Part shown: piece by piece, positions 1 to 9,700 of the stretch
Layout of the letters: the number at the start of each line of letters is the position of its first letter
How positions within the stretch are numbered: the first letter of the stretch is position 1
NCBI GenBank assembly: GCA_012931725.1
Contig: CM022949.1
Span: 70,701,356 to 70,765,355, forward strand
From: Litsea cubeba
Lineage: Eukaryota; Streptophyta; Magnoliopsida; Laurales; Lauraceae
Direction: 5' to 3'
DNA: 64,000 nucleotides
Translations under genes and position numbers: made by a program
Notes under the pieces: generated by a model
What the model saw: only the letters and a program-made list of their open reading frames with translations
Database searches by the model: none
Told to the model about the DNA's origin: nothing

Positions 1-296
1 TCTGAATTATACTATATGGAAAAATTCAAACTTGAAGCTCTCTTCAAGGAAGAAGAATAAGAGGCCAAGGACGTGTGCAAGAATGGGTGTGGACGGCCAA
101 GGAATGTATTCCTCTTTTTATTGCAAACCTAGGGATGACTTTCCCTAAAGACTTTTCCTACTAATCCTCTTGGACGTCCCTCAAAAGGAATATACCATGC
201 TAAGATTTATTTCCTTCGAAGTTCACTCCAATTAGAAAAGGAAAATAAAAAGGAACATCCCATAAACTTAGCAATTAGTTACCTTAGGTGTGCAAC
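1..296. other. Left flank, probably part of an outer copia LTR
   Basis: No ORF or recognisable domain is seen. The segment abuts the first Tat LTR. Its last five bases (GCAAC) nearly match the five bases after the far Tat LTR at 61976 (GCAGC), as expected for a target-site duplication. If so, this stretch continues the copia LTR seen at 61976-63327. The far end of that LTR cannot be located because the window starts here. Confidence 0.4.
292..296. repeat. Candidate left TSD of Tat element H (GCAAC)
   Basis: The five bases before the outer left LTR are GCAAC. The partner after the outer right LTR (61976-61980) is GCAGC, a 4/5 match consistent with an old 5-bp duplication carrying one mutation. 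Confidence 0.5.
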
Positions 297-572
297 TGAT
301 GGACCAGCGCATTCTGCCCGGTTCTACCGAGGTCGGCGGACGTGGGAGTCCGTTTGGGTCCGACCCTTTCGTAACCGGGGGGCAGAGGCGTGCATCAACA
401 TTTCTTTTGTATGGGTGTGCCAGATTTTCTATTTTACTTGGAATTGCAAGTGGTGATCCAGAGATCAACCTTCGCAAGTAAAAAGAAAATCAACTTCTTT
501 CAAGTTTTCCATTGCACATATATTTAAGAAAAGAGGCATTTTCTTGATTTGCCGTGAAAGGCGATTTTTTTT

Positions 573-604
573 GGCATTTATAGCTGATTTTGGCTTTTAT
601 AGCC
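573..604. repeat. GGC..GCC mini-hairpin repeats in LTR1 (2 units)
   Basis: Two ~19-bp units of the form GGC-NTTTATA-GCC. The LTR2 equivalent has four units (30602-30672) and LTR3 has three (53561-53612). The same motif recurs in the internal region at 8937-9155. Confidence 0.7.
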
Positions 605-941
605 GATTTACAATTCTTATCAATAATGAAAGACAAGAGTTGTGATTTTTGTCTCTTTTGAAAAAATACAAACTACAATGAAAAGCAAGAAAAGGAGGAT
701 CTAACTTCTCAGGAGATTGTGGGTGACCCGTTCAGATTGACGGTCGCAGGCCATATGTGGACTTCGCCATCATCCATGCAGATGAGAACAGAGGATGCTA
801 TTGATTCGCTTGGCTTGGCTATAACCTCTGGTTTTTAGAGGACAAAGACAAAAAGGAGGTCCTATGTCCAATAAAAAAAATCAAGTAGACTGGCTGAAAA
901 GCCACGTCTAAGCCATTGGAGGCAGAAGGAGAAGGCAAGGG

Positions 942-971
942 CCTTGGGGGGGGGGGGGATATCCCCCAAGG
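942..971. repeat. G-run hairpin in LTR1
   Basis: CCTTGGGGG, then extra G residues and ATA, then CCCCCAAGG: an inverted repeat around a variable poly-G. The same hairpin lies at 31009-31041 (LTR2) and 53946-53970 (LTR3), with different G-run lengths. It is downstream of the TATA box in the minus-strand transcript, so it falls in the 5' leader RNA. Confidence 0.7.
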
Positions 972-1131
972 GACTTTTGTCACCTTGTAACGGTGGTTAG
1001 TGTAGAACTTCCGCAGAGTTTTCTCTTTTTCTTTCTCTAGATTTCTGTGCTTTTTTCTTATCTGGGATCTGTCTTCTTTTTCCGATGATCTCTGTGATTT
1101 TTCCGATCTGGAATTCTTTGGAATGCTCTCC

Positions 1132-1139
1132 TATTTATA
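1132..1139 (-). promoter_or_regulatory. TATA box of LTR1
   Basis: TATAAATA on the minus strand, conserved in all three Tat LTRs (31200-31207 and 60242-60249). In LTR1 and LTR3 the next bases read GGAGAGCATTCC. This marks the U3/R promoter, leaving about 1.7 kb of U3. Confidence 0.75.
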
Positions 1140-2065
1140 GGCTTTTAGGTAGCCATTTAGGAGGATTTATGAGCTTTAATTGTCATAAAGCTACACAAAG
1201 GGAGGAGTTATAAGATTAAATTCTTTATTTTGTAACTTCTTTTTCTTGGCTTCTGATTGGCCGGAGGAGATTGAGGGCTTTTAATCGCCTTTAATCTCCA
1301 TGATGGGAGGAGTTTCATGGGTTAAATGCCATGAATCTCTTGACTTGTAACTCCCGAATGCTTTCTTCTGATTGGGCCGTCTAAAGAAATGAATTAATGA
1401 CTGTAATAAAGCTAGTCAATTAATTGCATTAAGTGGTCGCCGAGCAGTTGAAGAGTCGTGGGCCGTGCCGCGTCTTTTGGGATTCTTCTGGTGATGATCA
1501 ATGATGTATCTTCATGTAGATCGGCATCAGATGACCATGTAACTTCAGGTATTGGTTGCCAACAGCGGGTCGGTGCCATCTATCCTGTCGATTTCTCGAT
1601 TGGTCGTGTAGAAAGCACACTTTTTTTTTGGTTGACCGGTTGGCGATCAATGTTGATTTCGATACTCTTAATGATTGACCCGTATTTTTTACGGATGTCA
1701 AAGGATTTGGTGTCTCAAAAGTATGAATTTTGGAAAATCAGAGGAGTCGGATGTTTCGAATCATGAAGAAACGGTGAAAAACGGAGTTTTCGGGGCCCTC
1801 CCGGCGATCCCGGGCTCCAGGGTTGCCGGCGACCCTGGGGGGTTTTCCCCCCTTTTGTCCTGTTTTGTGTCCATTTTTGCTATTTTTTTATTCTTTTTTC
1901 TTTTGTATTTTTCCTTGACATTTTTGATCATTTATTGGCCTGATTTCCCTGTAGAAAACCTTATGAGAATCCTTGCATTTTATTTTGCAAAGTTTCCAAT
2001 TTTCTGAGAAAGCCGAAGACTTTGTCGCGCAGAGCTGCCGATTTTCTGTCAGAAGCTGAAACTGG

Positions 2066-2800
2066 GTCAAACGATGTTGGAATAACCTGAAATTTGGTGT
2101 GAAGCCTCCTGAGCAATAAATAAGACCAACCATAGGCTTTTGTTTGAGTTTTGAATCCGTTTGGAGTCCTATCACCAGTAGACTTGCTTTTGTCACGATG
2201 AAGATGTCGCGGCTTGATGTGCGGTCAACCGATGTCCGATTGACTTGAAATTTGACTAGGAACCTATTGGAGTCATTTTAAGATGATCCATAGGCTCTGT
2301 CTTGGAAACTATGGTCCCGGGGAGATTCGCCGCCGAGAGGCCTGATTTGGCTTCCGAGCGTCAAAGTCTGGTCAAATGTTGTCGAAATGACCTGAAATTT
2401 GACGTGTAGCCCTTTGTAAGCATTTTGAAGCCGTCCATGTGCTCTATCTGATGAGTGATGGCCTCGGAGCTTCTCACCGCCGAGAGGCTTGATTTAGCTG
2501 TTCGAGGGTTGATGTAGGGTCAAACGTTGTCGGTTTGACTCGGAACTTGACGTTGAGCCTTTTGGATGTATTTTGAGACCATCCATCGGCTCTGATCGAA
2601 GATTTGGTGTCTCCGATGCTTTCGCCGCTGGGAGCTCCTTTTCGGCTGCCGGAGAAGCGAAGTTAGGCCAAATGATTTTGAAATGTCCCGAAACTTCTTG
2701 TGTACTCCTCTTTTGGCTGTCTTGAAGGATCTTGCAGTTTTTGTTTGATTCTTACAAGATTTGATTTTTTGGAAGTAGCATTGCCTATTTATGGCAGGTT
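2066..2800. repeat. Five degenerate ~148-bp repeats forming the distal U3
   Basis: Units start near 2066, 2224, 2371, 2520 and 2666 with cores like GTCAAAYGWTGTCG, TGACCTGAAATTTGACG and CCATAGGCTCTG. Spacings are about 158, 147, 149 and 146 bp. The same array is in LTR2 and LTR3. The last unit in LTR2 carries a deletion of about 35 bp. Confidence 0.7.
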
Positions 2801-2859
2801 GCGACTTCATGTAGCTTTTTGGATCTTGAAGAGGCAAAGTGACATTTTTGGTGTCAACA

Positions 2860-2874
2860 AATGCCCCCTCGAGG
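2860..2874 (-). promoter_or_regulatory. Polypurine tract before LTR1
   Basis: On the minus strand CCTCGAGGGGGCATT immediately precedes TGTTGACACC. This is the expected plus-strand primer position for reverse transcription and fixes LTR1 as the 3' LTR. Confidence 0.75.
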
Positions 2875-3084
2875 TGCAACGACGAGTTGCTTAACTTTTG
2901 TAGTCGATGTGCCTCGAAAAGATTTTGTGAAGGAGAGCTTGTGACTTGACCAAGAGTCTTTGAGTAGTCTTTCTTTTGGTTTTTGTAGCCTTTTGAGCTT
3001 CCAGGAGAATTTTATGGTAGTGAAAGGGATCATGTACCATCTCGAGGTAAAGTTTTGAAGATGACATCAGAGATGTGGATTTGA
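2875..3084. other. Tat internal region without gene
   Basis: Non-coding stretch between the 3' LTR and a tandem repeat block. No motif was recognised. No counterpart exists in the right-hand Tat copy, which is truncated here. Confidence 0.5.
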
Positions 3085-3310
3085 GTTTTGACCTTGTGAC
3101 CTAACAGGCTGTATGTGGCAGGTTAGGGGGTCGGGTTTGGTTTTGACCGTGTGACCCAACAAGCTGTATGTGAATGTTGGGGGGGTCAATTTTGGTTTTG
3201 ATCTCATGACCTAACAGGCTGTATGTGGCAAGTTAGGGGATCAGGTTTTAGTTTTTGGTTTTGGTCTTGTGACTTAACAAGCTGTATGTGGAATTTTAGG
3301 GGACCATGAT
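3085..3310. repeat. Four ~55-65 bp tandem hairpin repeats
   Basis: Each unit holds a conserved core (AGCTGTATGTG or GGCTGTATGTG) between complementary arms: GACCTAAC/GTTAGG-GTC (3098-3132), GACCCAAC/GTTGGG-GTC (3153-3187) and GACCTAAC/GTTAGG-ATC (3208-3242). A fourth, weaker unit lies at 3271-3303. The change CCTAAC to CCCAAC is matched by GTTAGG to GTTGGG. Confidence 0.75.
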
Positions 3311-3599
3311 TTTGTTTGGTTTTTTATGGAATGTCAATTTCAAGATTTTGGCTCAATTTGGTAGATGAGGCTGGATGGTTTGATTTTTTGGAAGCTCATG
3401 GGGCTTGGATTTCTTTTTTGTTTGGTCCAATCAACTCAAAAGAGGCATGGAACCATTTTTTGTATGCTCTTGGTAAGAAGGATTTCTCTTTGACTAAAAG
3501 CCCAAATTTTTTTTTTTTTAGTGCCTAGGTGGTCAAACCTGGCTCATATGGGCTAACTTATGGGACCTTAAGCTTTTGAAATTGCTTAGATCTCATATG

Positions 3600-3860
3600 G
3601 TGTCATTTTTGTAAAGAATATCCAAAAATATCTCCTTTGGATAGATAATATCTAAGAATATCTTTACTTGGAGAGAATCTCTCATGTTCCCTTTATTTTG
3701 GGAGAGAATATCTCAAGATATCTTCCTTTGGGAAAGAATCTTTTATTGATCCTATCTTTTGGGAGAAAATCTCTCATTGATTTCTTTTTGGGAGAGAATC
3801 TCTCAAGATATCTTTTTTTGGGAAAGAATCTTTCTAATTTCTTTCTTTTGGTAAGGTTAC
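3600..3860. repeat. ~30-35 bp repeats rich in AAGATATCTT and GAGAATCTCTC palindromes
   Basis: Repeated units of the form TTTGGGAGAGAATCTCTC and CTCAAGATATCTT occur about seven times with drift. Apparent protein from this block is repetitive (LGxNLS, LGKNL) and is not a real gene. The block lies directly upstream of a candidate TATA box for the plus-strand gene. Confidence 0.65.
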
Positions 3861-3912
3861 TAATTAGTAACACTTACCTCTTTCTTCTTTCCTTCTTTGG
3901 TTTGCTCTCTTT

Positions 3913-3920
3913 TATAAAAG
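3913..3920 (+). promoter_or_regulatory. Candidate TATA box of the antisense gene
   Basis: TATAAAAG on the plus strand, about 120 bp before the proposed ATG at 4042, with a pyrimidine-rich leader between. Position and sequence fit a plant core promoter. This is inference; no transcript data are available. Confidence 0.45.
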
Positions 3921-4051
3921 TAAGGAGGAGGTTGGATCTCTTGCTCTTATTGCTTTCTTTTGCAACAATCCCAAGAGGGCTTCAAGCCCAAGAGTTCTTC
4001 TTCTTCAAGATCTTCAAGACTTTTCTTCTTCTTCTCCATCAATGGCTTCAA

Positions 4052-4727
4052 GTTAGTTCCCTTTTTCAAGAAAACCCCATTGTAGGAAAAAAGTTCTTTC
4101 TTTTTTTTGTTTCTTCTTTTTTTCTTTTCTTTTTTCACGTGTTTGCTTTTTTTTTTTTACACTTTTTTTTCTTATCTCTTTTTTTTTTCATGCTTTCTTT
4201 TTGTTTTTTTGCATATTTTTTTGGTGGGCCGTACGGACAGATCCGTACGGATCTGGCCGTACGGCCACGTGGCCTGTGGGCCAGCCCTCTTCTTTCTCAT
4301 TTTTTTTGTTTTCTTTCTCTCTCTTTTTTTTTGAGAAAGTTTCTTTTCTTCTTCTTGTTTTTTTGCTCATCATGATAATGCATTTTTTTTTTTTTTGCAA
4401 ACCAAGATGTTCATGCATGTATAATTTTTTTGTAAATTGAATTGTAGCATGATGTGATAGCATACCTGAAAGTTTTCGCAAATTTAGGATTTTGGAACTC
4501 GCAGCGATGTTGAGCCCTTCCTGAATTTGCGGAGACTTTGAGGTTTCAAAAGTTTGGAGTTTCGGAGCTCGCAGCAATGTTGAGCCCATCTTCAAGCCTT
4601 CTATTTCTTTCGGAGTAGTTCATTTTCTTCGAAATTGCCCCGGCATCATGTCAAAATTTCGCTAGATTTTTTTTAGCGAGATTCTGTCATTTTGATGTTT
4701 GATCTTTTTCTTTTCCATCCTTTGTAG
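4052..4727 (+). other. Proposed 676-bp first intron of the antisense gene
   Basis: Starts GTTAGT and ends TTTGTAG. Splicing joins ATGGCTTCAA to GTGGTTCC, giving MASSGSS. It is T-rich and holds a 40-bp palindrome. The choice rests on reading frame and splice consensus only. Confidence 0.5.
4227..4266. repeat. 40-bp near-perfect palindrome
   Basis: Centred on AGATCCGTACGGATCT with GGCCGTACGG arms. 19 of 20 base pairs match (mismatch 4237/4256). It contains three CCGTACGG palindromes and is followed by CACGTG. It lies in the proposed first intron. The other Tat copy lacks this region. Confidence 0.85.
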
Positions 4728-7700
4728 GTGGTTCCTCCAGAACAAATAAGGGTAAAGAGCCTGTTACAAGCGTACCTCGTTGATCTGCTAGATCTTCTAA
4801 TCCGGCCGTTCAGCATGCCTTTGAGAAGGTCCAGTATGTTGAGAGAAATCTGGAAGAGTGTGACTCCCTCAACAGAGATGAGATGAGGCAGCGACTGATC
4901 GCTCTCAAGGGAGAGGAATTCTATAAGATCATGGTACGCAGTCGTCCATGGGTGATGGAAGATCAGAGTGTTTTACCCAAGCCTACCTTCTTCTTTGGTG
5001 ATGCCGTCCCTGATGACATGACATACCAGAGGAGATGTTTCCAGTTCTCTTTCACAGCAGATGGTGAGAAGAAGACTGTTGCTACCCGGTCGACGTTTGA
5101 TCGCACTGTCTCAATCATGAGCTTTGCCCCCACGTGCTCTAAGAGTGAAGATCCTCCAAGCTGGGTGAGAAGGACAAATGTAATCAAGACCGGGGTTTTT
5201 GTTGGCGGTTCTCCTGGATAAACGGAGAGATCGCCTGTTGACATGGACCTATTGATGCCATCCAGCGGCTACCAGGGTTCTAATTATCCGTCGGTCGTTT
5301 TGAGACCGGTGGGCCTTGGTATTTTCAGCGGTGACGGCAGCAATTGGATAAAGCCTTTACGACTTCGTGGCCGTTTCAATGCTGACTCCGGATGGAAGTC
5401 GTGGACTGATCGCGTCTTGCTGATTGGTGGCGCCGTTTTGAAGGAAGCCGGGATTTTTGATGCGGTCCGCGCCTTTAGGGAGACCGTGATCTTTTCCGAC
5501 GAGGCCTTCATGGCTATGTTGGAGTCATTCCTTCCACAAACCAATACTTTTGTTGTGACGAATGGTGAGATTGGTTTCTCTTTGAAGGAGCTGAGTGCCA
5601 TTACTCGATTGCCCATCCTTGGCAAACTCTATGAGGAGTTTATGTTGATCGACAACGTCCTTGAAAAGCAGTCTGAGGTGTCCAGGCTTCTGTACTTTCA
5701 GCTCGTCGCCTTTTATGATTTTTTTGAAGGAGAATGAGGGTTTGAAAGTTAGATCCAGCAGTTGGAAGAGTTCTAGCTCTTCTTTCCCCAACTTTTTTGA
5801 TAGCAGGGAGTCTTCTGATAGTGCGACCCAGGAAGCCAGGGCTCAGGATCCAAGTTCGAAGAAGATCTTGGCTATGCAAGAAGAGTTGAGAGATTTCTGT
5901 GCGAGTACAAACGCCATATGTCCTGATATTGCACTGCGGAGAGATCTCGATGTTTACCTCACTTATTGGCTTGGTGAGGCTGTTTTTGCTGGAGGAGATG
6001 GAACGCACATCAGGCTGCATTGTATTTTCCCGGCTTGTCAGATGGCGTTTGGAGAGCAGCTTGCTTTGGTGCCAGCTCTTTATTCCTACCTGTGTACCTA
6101 ACTGCAGGCTGCTGCTTTTTTGGTTCGGCTTGGGCTCCCTATGAATAAGGTATTTTCAGCCCACATCTTTTATTCGTGGTATGTGTACCACTGTCCTGGC
6201 TTCCACCGGCTGGGTCCTGCACAGGATGATGATCCTCTGATGATTCGGCTGGCTAAGGGCAAAGCCTTGTCCGAATCACTTTTGTTTGCCTGCATGAGGA
6301 TCCGACGGTTCAGGGACGTCGAGATGGGGCAGTCTTCAGTGAAGCTTTCTCTGGAGTTGCGGAAGAAGGCTTTTGATTTTGGTGCCTCCCGAGACTCTAC
6401 CAGGGCAGGGTCGGGAAGGCATTACTCCTTAACGAACGCAGAGAAGGAGTGGCTTTTCAGCATACGTGTCGGCACGATGGTATACCGCAGACATCTTTTT
6501 GTCGACATCCAGCCGTATGTACCCTCTTGTTTTGCTTTGCAGTTGGGTTTTTTTCAAGGTGTTGTTGGAGCGCCTTCAAGCATGGTGAAGCGCTTTGGAG
6601 GTTTACAGGATGGGAGAAATGCATGGGCTTTCTATAGTGCTGAAGACACTATAGCCATGATCTCTTATCCTGTGTTGTTGACTTCCCGAACTGCCGGCTT
6701 TGCGAAGTGGTTCGCGGAGGGCTTTCGGCATATCGGGGGCTTTCCAAGAAGGAGCTTGATGTGAAGCTGGCATCTGGAAAGAGTCTTGGAAAGTCGGATG
6801 GCGTCCGGCGAGAGGAAGTTTGGGCCTTCGTTTCTGGAGAGAAGCACAAGATAGGCTTTCTTGGTGACCAGGGCGTCATTGGTTATGAAGCTGTTCGAGA
6901 AATACTTGATGAGGCTTTAGAACAGCTAGAACATGAGGAAGCCGAACTTGATGCTTGGATGCAAGTGGCGCAAAGGCAAGCTTCCGTGGATCTACTGGCA
7001 AGAGTAGACCATCCAGTGAGGAGTCAAGTGGGAAACCTGACTCTGACAGCGGGGCAGGTTCCTCTAAGAAGCGAGCCCGCAGGAGTAAGAGGAGGAGGAG
7101 TCATCATCGCAGTAAGGGGCAGCATGAGGACTCTCCTAACTTGGAAGTACCTCTTACTATCAATGAGGAGGCGCCAGGGGATGTTGACGAGCCTCTAGAG
7201 AAGAGAAGCCGAGAAGAAGAGACTGTCGGTGAAGGTATGATTCTTCCTTTTTCTTCTCTTTTCATTTCTTTTCATGGGATTTTTCCATGTCTTGATTGTT
7301 TTCTCTTCCTGCTGCTCCTCTTTTTTTTCTAGCAGAGGAAGATTTGGCGATGCCTGAGGTTCCAACCGATGGGGTGGTGACAGATCCTGTCGGGGCACCT
7401 GAAGAAGAACCGAGGGACTCTGGAGTGAATCCAGAATCTCCAATTGGTATAACTTCTTTTGCTTTTTGTCTGTGACTTGGTTTGGTAACATTTTTCTTGT
7501 TAGCTGACTTGCCACAGGATTCCGATGACTTTGAACCATCGATGGACGCAAATGTTGATGATGCTTCTGATGAGTTCATGGAGGAAGAGAGTGTTCCGCC
7601 AGTCGTCGAAGAAGGTATTTTGTAGTAATAACCCTGATAATGATTTTCAAACAGGATCATATTCATACCTTTTTGTGTTTCTTTGGCAGGTTTTGAGGTG

Positions 7701-8629
7701 ACAGCGGAGAGTCTGTTGCTTCCTTTAGAACCAGAGCAAGAGATGCCAGAGGTCGATCCAGAGGTAGAGACTCCCGAGACCAGTTCTGACACTGTTGAGG
7801 AGATACCTCGTGCAGAGATTCCTTCCCGAGCAGCTCCAACTAGAAAGAGTTCTTTTGTTACTCTTCCAACGGGTGATGACATGAGCAGCCGACCAACAGA
7901 GTCAGGCGAATCTTCAGCTGGGCCATCTCTTCTTTTTGCGAAGAAGGTGGTGGTGCGGGTTCTGAGCTCTTGGATTGAGACTCTCATTTCTGGGCACTTA
8001 GATGCCGGATTTGGCATGATCTAGCATGTGCAGGAGATACTCAGTGATGCCGAAGAGGCTGGTCTGAATGTCACAGGTGCCAGGGCGACCGTTGATAGGA
8101 TCATTGAGCTGGGTGACAAATGGTTTGAGGCCATGGGTTTGGCTTATGACCAGTTCTTCAAGGAGATGTTCCTGGACCCTGCTGATAAGGCTAAGTCTGA
8201 CCTGAATGAGGCTACACAAAGCAGGAAGCAGATAGTCCGAGAGAAGAACTTAGAAGAGCTAGCCATCATTGGGCTGACACATGACGTTAACATCCTTGAT
8301 AGGGAGGTCGATGAGGCCAGGAAACGTCTTGAGCATCTGCAGGCACAAGTCACTGCCAAGTGGGTTGCAATAACAGAGGCTCGCGATAGGGAGAGTGCTC
8401 TGATTCGCCGGGTTGCAGATGCCGATCGAGTTTTTGAAAGGAAATCTCAAGAGAGGAAACGATGGCAAACTGCTCGGGATAAGCTTCCCGGTGTAAAAGA
8501 AGGGTTACAGCCCACCCCTGCATCTCATGGTAAGTTCCTGAAGAAGCGTGCCCTAGAATCCCAAACGACTGAGGCCAAAAGTTTGCTTGAGGAGCTGAAC
8601 TCTTGGCTGGAGACCATTTTTGGTTGAGC

Positions 8630-8830
8630 TCCTTTTTTTTTTTTTTTGTAACAGAAACTATCCTTCTCTTTTTTTTGTACCACTTGTAATTTTTTAGTAT
8701 TTTTTTTGTAGTTCTTGTGAACACTTTTTTTTTGGTACCACATTATTTTTTTTGGTACTTTTTTTTTGTAGTGCTTGTGAACACTTTTTTTTTTTTTTTG
8801 GTACCACATGTATTTTTTTGGTACTTTTTT
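8630..8830. repeat. T-rich tandem units with GGTACC and GTGAACAC
   Basis: About three degenerate ~65-bp units of the form GTACCAC..TTTTTTGGTAC..TTGTGAACAC separated by long T-runs. They lie just after the antisense stop codon. The right-hand copy at 34975-35190 has fewer of these but carries a separate ~60-bp duplication. Confidence 0.55.
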
Positions 8831-8936
8831 TTTGTTTTCCCTACACTCAAATCTTTTTGTGATGAAAGTACTTGCTAAATGGGATTTGATCAAAAGCTTG
8901 TCATTTTGTGAAAATCTTTTGTCAAATGATTGTTTT

Positions 8937-9155
8937 GGCATGAAAGCCAGATTTTTGTTTGTGGCATGGAAGCCGATTTTGTGGCATTGATAGTCGGTTT
9001 TGGTGGCATCTATAGCCAGGTTTTTTGAAAGCCAATATTTTTTTTTGTTTTGTGGCATTGATAGCCAGTTTTGTTTTGTGGCATTGATAGCCAGTTTGTG
9101 GCATTTATAGCCTGTTTTGGTGGCATCTATAGCCGTTTTGTGGCATTTATAGCCG
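8937..9155. repeat. About nine GGC..GCC mini-hairpin repeats
   Basis: Units such as GGCATGAAAGCC, GGCATCTATAGCC and GGCATTTATAGCC recur about every 20 bp, separated by GGTTTTG-like linkers. The H copy lies at about 35240-35332 plus 41668-41785, interrupted by a copia insertion. Confidence 0.75.
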
Positions 9156-9172
9156 GTTTGGTTTTAAAAAAT

Positions 9173-9700
9173 GCAAGTATCGACTAAAAGTCGCCTCCCT
9201 GCTGAATGTTCTTGCAAATATCGATGGAATGTTGCATCCTTGCTCATTTGGTTGCGAGTATCGATGGAATGTCACATCCTCGCGGATTTGGGTGCAAGTG
9301 TCGATGGAATGTCGCATCCTTGCTTTTTTAAAAATTTTGGTTTTGCGGGTACTGACTTGATGTCGTTTCCCCACGATTTTTGAAATTTGTGGTTTTCTCG
9401 AACCTTTGGGTTATGGATATCAACTGAAATGTTGCGTCTCCATGGTTTTTTAGGTTTTTTCGAACCTTTGAAATTTGGGTTGTGGATATCAACTGAAATG
9501 TTGCATCTCCACAGTTTCTTGGTTTTTGTTTTTGAACCTTTGAAATTTGGGTTGTGGATGTCAACCGAAATGTTGCATCTCCACGGTTTTGGATTTTGCA
9601 AGTATCGACGAAATGTCGCTTCCCTGCAATTTTGGAAGTGTTGAACATGGTTCGCATGCTTCCGATTTGTGCGAGTATCGACTAAACGTCACTTCCCCAC
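9173..9700. repeat. Array of eleven 30-33 nt covarying hairpin units (copy X)
   Basis: Units start at 9173, 9214, 9254, 9294, 9345, 9413, 9481, 9553, 9598, 9634 and 9671. Each has a 5-6 bp outer stem and a 3-4 bp inner stem around a short loop. Examples: GCGAG/CTCGC, GCAAG/CTTGC, ATGGA/TCCAT, TGTGGA/TCCACA and GGAAG/CTTCC outside; CGAC/GTCG, CAAC/GTTG and GAAC/GTTC inside. Linkers vary in length and sequence. The block lies between the 3' ends of integrase (minus) and the antisense gene (plus), so it falls in both 3' UTRs. Confidence 0.85.

Larger units (their letters stand above)
297..2859 (-). repeat. Tat 3' LTR of element H (LTR1)
   Basis: 2563 bp, minus orientation, TGTTGACACC...GGTCCATCA. 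It is preceded on the minus strand by a purine-rich tract at 2860-2874. U3 is made of degenerate ~148-bp repeats. A TATA box lies at 1132-1139. R/U5 holds a G-run hairpin and short GGC..GCC hairpin repeats. By eye it is closer to LTR3 than to LTR2. Confidence 0.88.
4042..8627 (+). pseudogene. Antisense spliced gene of the Tat element: plant-mobile-domain-like protein with C-terminal coiled coil (broken)
   Basis: Proposed exons: 4042-4051, 4728-7234, 7336-7446, 7504-7614 and 7690-8627. Introns start GT and end AG and join in frame. The N-terminal half resembles the plant mobile domain family: a segment around 5390-5640 with NTFVVTNGEIGFSLKEL, then YLTYWLGEAVF near 5950. The middle is acidic with a basic cluster (KKRARRSKRRR) near 7060-7095, a likely nuclear signal. 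The last 200 residues are charged and heptad-like, a coiled coil. Breaks: TGA near 4786, TAA at 5219, a frameshift in a T-run near 5720, TAA at 6099, single-base deletions near 6722 and 6988, and TAG at 8022. Antisense ORFs downstream of pol are known in Tat elements such as Grande and Retand. Function is unknown. Confidence 0.7.

Noticed and set aside
3668..4375. A 235-codon plus-strand open frame
   Set aside because: It is translation of short tandem repeats and T-runs (Phe/Leu-rich) spanning the promoter, leader and intron of the antisense gene.
9173..9700. CRISPR-like repeat and spacer layout
   Set aside because: Units vary in sequence and only the fold is shared. Spacing is irregular, there are no cas genes, and the array lies inside a plant retrotransposon.
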